64,000 bases of DNA. It comes from UBA4736 sp002404015. Its GTDB lineage: Bacteria; Chloroflexota; Dormibacteria; Dormibacterales; Dormibacteraceae. The stretch is taken from NCBI GenBank assembly GCA_036747295.1, contig DAIOCN010000001.1, positions 124,001 through 188,000 of the forward strand. The letters are read 5' to 3'. Shown in pieces: positions 57,059-64,000 of this stretch. A program made the translations under genes and the position numbers. The notes under the pieces are model-generated. The model was not told the origin of the DNA, did not search any database, and was given only the letters and a program-made list of their open reading frames with translations. Each line of letters opens with the position of its first letter. The stretch's first letter is position 1.

Positions 57059-58307
57059 TCAGGCGCGAGAGCTTGTCGGAGTCGTGGTGGGACGGGATCT
57101 TGGCGTTGACCACGTCGCCCGCGATGAAGCGGGCGTGGGGGTTGGCCCGCTGAGCCTCGTGGTAGTCGAACATAACCTGGGTCTGGCCCCCCGTCGGCAT
57201 GTAGTTCAGGTTCGAGTTCACGATCACGAAGTCGAAAAGGTTCTCGTTCACGTGCTGCTCAAGGACACTCATGTAGTCGCTGACGTTGAAGTTGTCGGTC
57301 TCGCCCTGCTGGCTGGCGACGTTGCACACGAAGACCTTCAGCGCCTGGGACTCCTTGATCGCATCCACCATGCCGTTGACCAGCAGGTTGGGCAGGATCG
57401 AGGTATAGAGGGAGCCGGGCCCCACCACGATCAGCTCGGCGTTGAGGATCGCAAGGGCCGCCTCGGGGTTGAGGTCGGCGGCCCCGCGCAGGAAGACCTG
57501 GGTGATGGGCGCGTTCGACATCGGGATCTTGGACTCGCCCTCGACCAGCGAGCCGTTGACGCTGGCGACCAGGGTCACGTCGTGCAGGGTGCTGGGGATG
57601 ATGGCGCCCCGGACGGCGAGGACCCGGGCCGATTCCCGGAGCGCGTGCTCGAAGTTGCCTGTGACCTCGGCCATGGCCATGATGAAGAGGTTCCCGAAGG
57701 AGTGGCCGTCCAGCGAGCCCTCCTTGAAGCGGTGGTTGAACAGGTCTTTGACCAGCGGCTCGGCGTCGGCCAGCGCGACCAGGCACTGCCGGAAGTCGCC
57801 GGGGGGCAGGATCCGGTACTCCTCCCGAAGTCGCCCGCTCGAGCCGCCGTCGTCCGCCACCGTCACGATGGCGGCCAGGTTCGCGCTGTACTCCTTGAGG
57901 CCGCGCAGAAGCGTGCTCATGCCGGTGCCACCGCCGATCGCGACCAGCCGGGGGCCCCGGTTGCGGGTGCGGAACGTGTAGATCATCTCGGCCATGCTCC
58001 GCTCGCCGCCGGGCAGGAACGGGCCGATCACGCTTCGCTGGAGCATCACGAAGGAGAAGATGAGGAGGCCCACGCCGAAGACCCCGAAGATCATGGCGCG
58101 CAGGATCTTGGGCCAGAACTGGAGGGTGATGTAGTAGAAGACCTCGGGCAGCCCATTGGTCTGCGCGTAGAGGTCCTTCAAGGCGTAAGAGGCGCCGAGG
58201 TCGATGATCAGGATGGCGAACATCAGCAGCAGCAGCCAGCGCTTGACCTCGAGGCCGGGCTGCAGCCAGCGCAACCAGCCCGTGGACGACCGGATTCTCT
58301 TGGACAT
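57033..58307 (-). CDS. yvcK: YvcK-like gluconeogenesis factor with N-terminal membrane helices
   Basis: 424 aa. The CofD/YvcK core has AIGGGTGMSTLLRGLK, VTVADDGGSSGRLR, PPGDFRQCLVAL and VVGPGSLYTSILPNLLV. Unlike B. subtilis YvcK it begins with two membrane helices (~23-42 and ~65-90), a layout known in some lineages. YvcK binds UDP-sugars and links carbon metabolism to cell-wall synthesis. ATG 58307 with a GGGGG tract upstream. Confidence 0.9.
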   Translation of the reverse strand: MSKRIRSSTGWLRWLQPGLEVKRWLLLLMFAILIIDLGASYALKDLYAQTNGLPEVFYYITLQFWPKILRAMIFGVFGVGLLIFSFVMLQRSVIGPFLPGGERSMAEMIYTFRTRNRGPRLVAIGGGTGMSTLLRGLKEYSANLAAIVTVADDGGSSGRLREEYRILPPGDFRQCLVALADAEPLVKDLFNHRFKEGSLDGHSFGNLFIMAMAEVTGNFEHALRESARVLAVRGAIIPSTLHDVTLVASVNGSLVEGESKIPMSNAPITQVFLRGAADLNPEAALAILNAELIVVGPGSLYTSILPNLLVNGMVDAIKESQALKVFVCNVASQQGETDNFNVSDYMSVLEQHVNENLFDFVIVNSNLNYMPTGGQTQVMFDYHEAQRANPHARFIAGDVVNAKIPSHHDSDKLSRLIMKRVWEA

Positions 58308-58388
58308 CTACCCCCGTCCTTGCAACGCGTTTCGAGGGCGCTCGGTTACTCGCAACTGGTGGGTCCGGCGTCGTACCTTAGTCAAGAG

Positions 58389-58778
58389 ATGAAATTCTTC
58401 CGGCGCCTGCGGCGCTTGGCGAAGCTGGCCGGTGTGGGGCTCATGGTAGCCGCCATCTCGCAGGAGATGTCCAAGCCGGAGGCCGAGCGGACCTGGCACG
58501 GCCGGGTGTTCGGCTTCGTCCCCTACGACTTCCGGCCGCCGAGCTGGGACCGGATCCGGGCCTCCTACTGGAACTCGGACGACGACCGGCTCTTCACGGA
58601 CCGGGTGTTCGGCGTGGGGTGGGCCCTGAACCTCTACCAGGCGCGTCTTCTGCTTCAGGGTGCGTTCGACTCACTGATGGGAGGGTCGGGAGCTGGAGGA
58701 GATCCCGAACCCGTGCGCCGAATGCCCACCTCGCGCAGGTCAGGGCCTAAGAAGAGCGCTTCCTCAGGAACTCGATAG
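58389..58778 (+). CDS. DUF5808-like small protein
   Basis: 129 aa. The segment ASYWNSDDDRLFTDRVFGVGWALNLYQARLLLQGAF fits the short DUF5808-type motif (N-x-D-D-x-R-x-F...GxGWxLN). The basic N terminus with a weak hydrophobic patch (LAKLAGVGLMVAAIS) could be membrane-associated. Function unknown. ATG 58389. The last 32 bases overlap the convergent S9 peptidase. Confidence 0.65.
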   Translation: MKFFRRLRRLAKLAGVGLMVAAISQEMSKPEAERTWHGRVFGFVPYDFRPPSWDRIRASYWNSDDDRLFTDRVFGVGWALNLYQARLLLQGAFDSLMGGSGAGGDPEPVRRMPTSRRSGPKKSASSGTR

Positions 58779-60510
58779 CCGTCCCGTAGGCCTTGACCCG
58801 GTTGGCATGGCGCGTGATGCCGTGGCCCTCGTCGTCGAAGATCATCAGCTCTGACCCGGGTACGGCGCGCGCGATCTGCTCGGCTTCGCTGACCGGCACG
58901 CGGATGTCGTTGCGGCCATGGATGACCATCAGCGCGGCCTTGATGGTGGCGGCTCGGGTGATGGGGCTGAACTCCCGCAGAAATGTGGCGTCGGGCTCCT
59001 GGTCGGGATCGCCGTACTCAGTGGCGCGCAGGTCGCGCCGCCAGCCGCTCGTGTTCTTGAAGAAGGTGTGCCAGTCGGCGATGCCGACGATGTCCACCCC
59101 GGCGTCCCACAGGTCCGGGTCCTCGACCAGCACGGCGAGGGTCATGAACCCGCCGTAGGACCCGCCCATGGCGGCGACCCTCGTCGCGACGCCTGTCCGC
59201 TTCAGATGGCGGGCGGCCTCGCAGCCGTCCCGCACGGAGTCCCAGCGCCTCTCGCGGTCGTCCATCGAGAAGTAGTGGCGGCCGTACCCGGTGCTGCCCC
59301 GCACGTTGGGAGCCAGGACGTCGAAGCCGGCCGCGACCAGGCTGGAGACCTGGGGGACGAAGCTGCCCCTGGACTGGCTCTCGGGGCCTCCGTGGAAGTA
59401 GACGACGGTCGGCTTCGGCCTGTCGTCCGACCGGTAGAGGAGGGCCGGGATCTCCAACCGGTCGAAGCTCCGGTAGGTCATCTCGACGGGCTCGACAAGG
59501 CCCCGCAGGGGCGCCCCGCCGGCAAACGTCCAGCGGGTGGGAGGGGCGCCTTCGCGGATCTCGTAGATCTCGGCGGGGCTGGTCGCGCTCTCCCAGGCGA
59601 CGAACAGCGAGGCGCCATCGGGGCTCCAGGCCATGTGCTCTGCCGGGTCCGAGGTGTTGTCGCTGTACACCAGGCCTCTGGGGAGGATCGGCCGGGCCAC
59701 CTCGACGCCGCGGGCGACGTCCAGGACCCGGATCGAGTCGTAAGCGCCCTCGTTGACCGCGATCGCCACACGCTCGCCGGCAGGATCGGCGACCACCGCC
59801 CGCACGTCGTGCCCCTCGTCAACCAGTCTCCTGGCGGGCTGGTACTGGGCGTCCAGCTCTACGAGGTTCAGGAACTCGGAGCCCAGGTCGGTCACGGCCA
59901 GCCGGGTGCCGGCCACCCAGAGCAGGTCCTCGACCAGGCCGGCCTCCTCGAGGATCCGGCGCGGCTCGCCGCCTTTCTCGAGGAGGTACACCTCGGCGGC
60001 CGTCGGCCGGAGGATGTGCCGGACGGCGGTCGTCTGGCCGTCCGGGTGCCAGCCCAGGAACTGCCAGGCTCCGCCCGGCTGGGCCCAGTCCTCGATGTGG
60101 CCGGTCTCCGGGTCGAGCACCGCCAGGACGAAGTCGCGCTGGCCTCCCGGGTTGTAGTTGAGGGCGGCTCGGCGGCCGCCGGGAGCGAGCCGGACGCCGC
60201 CGTGGATGGCGCGGCTGTCGGTCGTCAGAGGCTTCAGTTCGCCCTCCGGCTGCAGCAGGGAGAGCTGCCAGGTCTCGTTGCCATCCAGGTCGTGGCGGAC
60301 CAGCAGTCCGAAAGGCGTCTCGCCGACCGGCAGGAGCCGCTGCTGGGTCGCCGCCAGCCGCAGCGGCCAGCCGCCCGGCCGCTCGCTGCGGAAGGTCTGC
60401 GAGAAACCGGCGAGGTCGGACGCGAAGACCAGCCCCTCAGCGGTCGGCAGGGGGCGGTAGGCGCGCGCCGTCGACAGCAGCTGTTCGGGCGTCGCCCCCG
60501 ACGAGGTCAT
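58747..60510 (-). CDS. S9-family prolyl oligopeptidase / acylaminoacyl-peptidase
   Basis: 587 aa. The N-terminal ~330 residues form a beta-propeller (WSPDGASLFVAWESA etc.); the C-terminal alpha/beta-hydrolase has the nucleophile Ser in GGSYGGF, Asp in HGRNDIRVPVSEAE and His in DDEGHGI. It has no signal peptide, so it is cytoplasmic; it would cleave oligopeptides. The start is ATG 60510. Convergent with the DUF5808-like gene. Confidence 0.92.
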   Translation of the reverse strand: MTSSGATPEQLLSTARAYRPLPTAEGLVFASDLAGFSQTFRSERPGGWPLRLAATQQRLLPVGETPFGLLVRHDLDGNETWQLSLLQPEGELKPLTTDSRAIHGGVRLAPGGRRAALNYNPGGQRDFVLAVLDPETGHIEDWAQPGGAWQFLGWHPDGQTTAVRHILRPTAAEVYLLEKGGEPRRILEEAGLVEDLLWVAGTRLAVTDLGSEFLNLVELDAQYQPARRLVDEGHDVRAVVADPAGERVAIAVNEGAYDSIRVLDVARGVEVARPILPRGLVYSDNTSDPAEHMAWSPDGASLFVAWESATSPAEIYEIREGAPPTRWTFAGGAPLRGLVEPVEMTYRSFDRLEIPALLYRSDDRPKPTVVYFHGGPESQSRGSFVPQVSSLVAAGFDVLAPNVRGSTGYGRHYFSMDDRERRWDSVRDGCEAARHLKRTGVATRVAAMGGSYGGFMTLAVLVEDPDLWDAGVDIVGIADWHTFFKNTSGWRRDLRATEYGDPDQEPDATFLREFSPITRAATIKAALMVIHGRNDIRVPVSEAEQIARAVPGSELMIFDDEGHGITRHANRVKAYGTAIEFLRKRSS

Positions 60511-60596
60511 GTCGGCAGGCTACTTCTCCACGGTTGTGCAGTGCTTGTGGAAAACGGGTGGGCCGGGAGGCGGTGGCTAGAATAGGTCGGGCTCTT

Positions 60597-60671
60597 TGGG
60601 GAGTGGCCAAGCGGTAAGGCGCCTGACTCTGGATCAGGAGATCGAAGGTTCAAATCCTTCCTCCCCAGCCA
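60597..60671 (+). tRNA. tRNA-Gln (anticodon CTG)
   Basis: Acceptor TGGGGAG pairs with CTCCCCA. The anticodon stem CCTGA/TCAGG encloses CTCTGGA (anticodon CTG), and the T arm has GGTTCAAATCC. Discriminator G60668; CCA encoded at 60669-60671. Confidence 0.95.
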
Positions 60672-60863
60672 GCGCACCGTACTGGGGTCAAATCGTATTC
60701 GAATCCCCACTGATAGTCCCTTGCGCTCAGCGCGGCTGATAGCACGCCGCGAGTCCGGGCTCAAGCCGTGCTCACGTTTGAACAACAAGTAATCGAGTGC
60801 CGGCCGACCCGATTGCCCTCGATCGTATGCCGCGCGACTCACCTCTGCGGGGCCAACCGCGTT

Positions 60864-60901
60864 AGTCCGTCCCGGGGACGGGGAAAGGGATCGGACTTTT
60901 T
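60864..60901 (+). terminator. Rho-independent terminator
   Basis: AGTCCG (60864-60869) pairs with CGGACT (60892-60897), enclosing CCGTCCC-G-GGGACGG, followed by TTTTT. It is oriented on the plus strand, ~190 nt past tRNA-Gln. The gap from 60672 to 60863 holds no gene I can support. Confidence 0.65.
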
Positions 60902-60918
60902 GGCGACGCTCCCGAGCG

Positions 60919-62013
60919 CTACTGCATGAAGGCGAACACGTCGACCACCACGTGGGTCGTGTCTGTACCTGCGTTGAGGCCGATGAAGATCGAGATCTTG
61001 CCCGCGTTGGCGCCTACCCCGAACCCGACCAGGAAGCTGTTGCCCCACGCGAACACGGTGCCGGCCTGTGCGAAGTTGAGGCTCGAGACCACCGGCCGCG
61101 TGGTGCCCGCCGGGAAGATCGTGAGGAAGCCGCCGCTGGTGTAGGCGACCGCAACGATGTTGCCCATGAATCCGATCGCGTCGAGCGGAATGCCGCCCGT
61201 GCCGGCGATCGTCCAGGTGTACGTCTGGCCCTGCATGAGCGGCCCGGTGATTCCGCCGACGATGGGCCCGACGGCCGTGTCCGTGTTGATGACGCGGGCT
61301 GGCGCGAAGGGGGTGCCGTCACCCGAGGGGTTGTCGACGCGCAGAGTGTTCATCCGCTTCCACGCTGCCGCGCCGGCGCCGGCCGCTCGCGATGCGAAGA
61401 CCGCACCGGTGCCGTCGCGAACGAGCTCGTGCTGGTTGGGTGTGAAGGGCGGCGCGCCGGTCGTGGTGTTGGCGACCTGCATGATGCGGCCCTGGCCCAG
61501 GGCGGCGAGCTCGATGCCCGTCACGGTCGTGCCGACCACGCCGTAGCCGGCGTCGGCGACACCGTGGACGCCGATCCCGGTGGCCGCGGTGGCCGCCAAG
61601 GATGAGATGCCGTCAGAGTTGGCGTTCGGCGACCCGTGGACGACCAGAGCGGCTCCGGTTGCTGAGGGCGTCGTGGCCGCACCCTGTGCGTGCACGAACA
61701 GCAGTGGCTCCGGGTCGGTCGCAGCGGTCGCCCCCAGGGCGGTGGTGGCTCCGGCGTCGTTGATGTTCCCGAGCACCACGTTGCCGCCCGTGACGGCTGC
61801 CGCCGGCACGACCCCGCCGACTGCGGCCGCACCGGCTCCCAGGAGCGCGGCTCCGCCCAGGCGCATCAGCTGGCGGCGGCTGGGCGTCCGGTCGGCCTTG
61901 GCGCCTGTCGCGGCGGCCGGGGCCGATTCCAGCTCGCTGATACGTGCCCCCAGCGTGGTGACCTGGCCTGCCAAAAGCTCGATCTCCGCTCGCATCTCGT
62001 CCAGCTCGCCCAT
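60919..62013 (-). CDS. Tat-type secreted protein with N-terminal coiled coil
   Basis: 364 aa, not recognised. An N-terminal coiled-coil-like helix (ELDEMRAEIELLAGQVTTLGARISELES) precedes a twin-arginine-like signal, SRRQLMRLGGAALLGAGAAAVGG. The mature part is rich in Ala, Gly, Thr and ends in a beta-rich domain of ~135 aa. ATG 62013 has AGGAGGGGAG directly upstream; the frame is open to 62232 but that extension is low-complexity. A soluble helix before a Tat signal is unusual. Confidence 0.7.
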   Translation of the reverse strand: MGELDEMRAEIELLAGQVTTLGARISELESAPAAATGAKADRTPSRRQLMRLGGAALLGAGAAAVGGVVPAAAVTGGNVVLGNINDAGATTALGATAATDPEPLLFVHAQGAATTPSATGAALVVHGSPNANSDGISSLAATAATGIGVHGVADAGYGVVGTTVTGIELAALGQGRIMQVANTTTGAPPFTPNQHELVRDGTGAVFASRAAGAGAAAWKRMNTLRVDNPSGDGTPFAPARVINTDTAVGPIVGGITGPLMQGQTYTWTIAGTGGIPLDAIGFMGNIVAVAYTSGGFLTIFPAGTTRPVVSSLNFAQAGTVFAWGNSFLVGFGVGANAGKISIFIGLNAGTDTTHVVVDVFAFMQ

Positions 62014-62258
62014 CTCCCCTCCTGGATTTCGCGTTGTCAAGGCCGGCGCTTCGGCGCCTGCGCGGCCGGTGGTCGCGTCGTGGCCGCCCGGCGCGCGCCC
62101 GGCCTGGCCGTCGGCCGCGCCACGGCCGCCGCCGCGGCCGGCGGTGCCGAGCCGCTGGTCTTGCGGGGCGGCGCCTGGGCCGCCGGGATTCTCTGCTCTG
62201 CCATGTTCGCCTGTCGTTGAATGCTCGCACATGAGACGGGCTTGCGGACGCCTGTCAG
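62014..62258. other. Gap of about 245 bases without a supported gene
   Basis: Very GC-rich with many GGCCG-type runs; long frames on both strands are compositional. It contains the Shine-Dalgarno of the Tat-signal protein at its left edge. I see nothing else definable. Confidence 0.5.
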
Positions 62259-63449
62259 TTAGGCCGGCCGCTCCAGGGGATCGCCGTCCGCCACCAGCAG
62301 CACCGTCAGGAAGCGCGCCGGGTCTCGGCCCATGTTCGTGACCTGGAGCGGCGTGTTCCCGAACACCAGGGCGGCCTGTCCGGGGCCTAGGTCGGCGTTG
62401 CCCGTACCCGATTCGAAGTGGACGCGTCCGGTCATCACGAAGACTGTCTCGATCCCCGTCGAGCGGTGGTGCGCCGCGCGTGACAGGGCGCCCAGGCTGG
62501 TGCTGGTCATCACGAACTGATAGACGCCGGGCGGCAGCGAGGGCAGGTCCTTGCCTTCGTAGGCGGAGGCCAGTCCGGCCGGCAGCGGGGTGCCAGCGCT
62601 CGTGAGCATCGCCTGATACCAGTCCGCGGCGCCGCGCGCGTCATGCGTCTGCTTGCCGGCCGGCAGGAACGCGCCGTCGCCGGCCGCGATCTCCACGATC
62701 CCGACCTGCTGTGAACCTGACGCCTGGTAGATCAGCGCCGGCGGCGCGCTGTGCTCGAGATGTTGGCCGCCGGCCAGCGTCCCCCGCGCGATCACGACCC
62801 GGGCCGTCCCATCGGGCAGGCTGGGTACGGTGCCGCGCGCCACCGTTCTGACGGTGGGTGGCTGCGCTGAGGCGGCGGGGGAGGAGGTGAAGTGCTGGCC
62901 GCTGGAGCCGGCCGCGTCCACCAGGGGATTGATCGGCCGGAAGGCGTCGAAAAACGCGTTCCCGGCGGCGAGCGCCGCCACCACGACGGCCACGCTCGTG
63001 ATGGCCATCCGGCCGCCGGGCGACCGCCAGACGGGGAGCAGCGCCGCCGGGGCCGCCGACGGCCGCAGCACGCGCACGGCGCAGGTCACGACGACCGTAA
63101 CCAGCGCCAGCCACATGGGCACGGTGAGGAACACGGTGCTGCTCAGCTGGTGGTTGGTGAAGTCGTGCAGGGTGGGCTGGGTGAGGGTCGCAAGGCCGCC
63201 GATGGCAGGCACCGCCAGCCCAACCCACTCCAGGCGCCGGCCTCCCAAGCCCCGCCGGCGCGCCGCCAGCAGTGCGGCCGCGGCGGCCGCCGCCAGCAGG
63301 AGACCCAGGACGGCCACCGCCCACGGGGCCTCGCGCAGGAGCTGGGGGCTGCCGTGCACCAGCACCGGCACCAGGGCCAGCAGGCAGAGCGCGACGATCC
63401 CATAGGCGGCGGCCAGGATGGTCTTGGCGCGATCGGTTGGCGTCGTCAT
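62259..63449 (-). CDS. Membrane protein with C-terminal cupin domain
   Basis: 396 aa. Four to five hydrophobic helices (residues ~12-160) are followed by an extracytoplasmic portion whose last ~110 residues read as a cupin barrel (HHRSTGIETVFVMTGRVHFESGTGNADLGPGQAALVFGNTPLQVTN). The usual cupin metal ligands are partly present (HH...E). A second partial cupin-like stretch lies before it (EHSAPPALIYQASGSQQVGIVEIAAGDGAFLPAG). Function unknown. ATG 63449. Divergent from the gene at 63521. Confidence 0.75.
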   Translation of the reverse strand: MTTPTDRAKTILAAAYGIVALCLLALVPVLVHGSPQLLREAPWAVAVLGLLLAAAAAAALLAARRRGLGGRRLEWVGLAVPAIGGLATLTQPTLHDFTNHQLSSTVFLTVPMWLALVTVVVTCAVRVLRPSAAPAALLPVWRSPGGRMAITSVAVVVAALAAGNAFFDAFRPINPLVDAAGSSGQHFTSSPAASAQPPTVRTVARGTVPSLPDGTARVVIARGTLAGGQHLEHSAPPALIYQASGSQQVGIVEIAAGDGAFLPAGKQTHDARGAADWYQAMLTSAGTPLPAGLASAYEGKDLPSLPPGVYQFVMTSTSLGALSRAAHHRSTGIETVFVMTGRVHFESGTGNADLGPGQAALVFGNTPLQVTNMGRDPARFLTVLLVADGDPLERPA

Positions 63450-63520
63450 GGTTGGTCGTCTATTGAGGGCAATCGAACTCTAGAATGTGATCTTCACGGC
63501 GGGCATCACTTAGGGGCGCG

Positions 63521-64000
63521 ATGAGGCGTACTCGGTTCGGCTGGCTGATCGTAACCGCCCTCGCCGCTGCGGTGGCTTTCCTGCTGCCCTCGCTCGCCGC
63601 CAACGGGGTTGCGCCTCGCGCGTCCGTCATGGCCTACCTGGTGCCCGACCCCTTCATCGACGCACCTGCACCCGCTGCCCCGCCCGCCGCGGCCCCGGCA
63701 CCGGCCCGAACCAGCGCCCGGAACACGGCTGTGACTGCGCCGACAGGCTCCGGACCCACGCCGCCGGGAGGCGTCACCGTCGTGCCCACCGGCGGCGACG
63801 GGACGTGCCCCTGCGTGGCCGCCGCCGGGGGCCGCACGGTGCACTACACCAACCTGGTGCCGGCTTCCTACCGCGACCTGTACTGGGGACCGGCCGACGT
63901 CAACGGCGTCCAGCTCGCGTTCGACGGCACCGCCGACGCCCCCGGCGAGACACTCACGTACGCACCCGGTAGCACGGAGCCCACGGGAGCCGCCACCTGG
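63521..64000 (+). CDS. Secreted protein, 5' part only (cut by window end)
   Basis: 160 codons visible, open to the end of the window. A classical signal peptide (RRTRFGWLIVTALAAAVAFLLPSLAANG) is followed by an Ala/Pro-rich linker and then a domain starting near residue 88 (GGVTVVPTGGDGTCPCVAAAGGRTVHYTNLVP). ATG 63521 has TAGGGG nearby. Function cannot be inferred. It is divergent from the cupin membrane gene across 71 bases. Confidence 0.65.
   Translation, partial: MRRTRFGWLIVTALAAAVAFLLPSLAANGVAPRASVMAYLVPDPFIDAPAPAAPPAAAPAPARTSARNTAVTAPTGSGPTPPGGVTVVPTGGDGTCPCVAAAGGRTVHYTNLVPASYRDLYWGPADVNGVQLAFDGTADAPGETLTYAPGSTEPTGAATW

Noticed and set aside
60507..60842. Minus-strand 111-aa frame over tRNA-Gln
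   Set aside because: It reads through the tRNA antisense and gives the usual GRKDLNLRSPDPESGALPLG type artefact peptide.
1..64000. CRISPR arrays, prophage or insertion sequences
   Set aside because: No regularly spaced repeats, no phage structural genes and no transposase or integrase found; the repeats present are short non-coding elements.

Overview
High-GC bacterial chromosome segment, densely packed with 4-base ATGA/GTGA/TTGA gene overlaps. Several genes have a TANNNT -10 box only 6-10 nt before the start codon, as in leaderless transcripts. The gene mix (Ser/Thr kinases, TPTP-rich secreted linkers, a YvcK protein with membrane helices, a class 3 DnaB intein, SelA/SelB, acyl-CoA synthetases) suggests the Chloroflexota/Dormibacterota/Actinobacteriota neighbourhood. 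I cannot assign a taxon from sequence alone. No phage, plasmid, transposase or CRISPR locus is visible.

Layout. 0-8 kb: a kinase fused to an AAA ATPase, an acyl-CoA synthetase, a PHP phosphoesterase, a secreted protein and a transmembrane kinase. 8-9.6 kb: tRNA-Arg and tRNA-Leu, a GYD protein, and an ECF sigma factor with a tiny putative anti-sigma partner. 9.6-16 kb: an ornithine cyclodeaminase-like gene divergent from a threonine/aspartate operon (hom-thrC-thrB-lysC) followed by a compact YchF-like protein. 16-21 kb: a kinase with a C-terminal V4R-like domain, a GcvH-like protein with no lysine at all, a dihydrolipoamide dehydrogenase and two DUF1003 proteins. 21-28 kb: small membrane proteins behind a near-consensus promoter, then ArsA-like ATPase, M50-like protease, selA and selB. 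28-41 kb: lon, an HxlR regulator, ROK kinase, CCA-adding-type enzyme, a BMP-family nucleoside/sugar ABC transporter (two binding proteins, one double ATPase, two permeases), bactofilin and glpX. 41-48 kb: a membrane glycosyltransferase/acyl-CoA synthetase/methyltransferase operon and an MFS transporter. 48-52.5 kb: DUF1232, rplI, dnaB (with intein), purA. 52.5-64 kb: membrane and secreted proteins, RidA, a PAP2-type enzyme, YvcK, an S9 peptidase, tRNA-Gln, a Tat-type secreted protein, a cupin membrane protein and a secreted gene cut by the window end.

Non-coding signals. A family of short palindromic elements (copies at 18669, 21187, 30946 and 32028, plus a diverged relative at 38222) has terminal inverted repeats and TA flanks. 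Every copy starts inside the stop codon of a neighbouring gene. A second, unrelated family (about 110 nt, copies at 17-126 and 46268-46378) lies just downstream of minus-strand genes and carries two strong hairpins.

The most interesting points are the stop-codon-targeting palindromic elements, the lysine-free GcvH paralogue beside lpd, the class 3 intein in DnaB, the two unusual kinase fusions, and the YchF-like protein that appears to lack both switch regions. The only gene-free stretch longer than 300 bases is 46072-46414.
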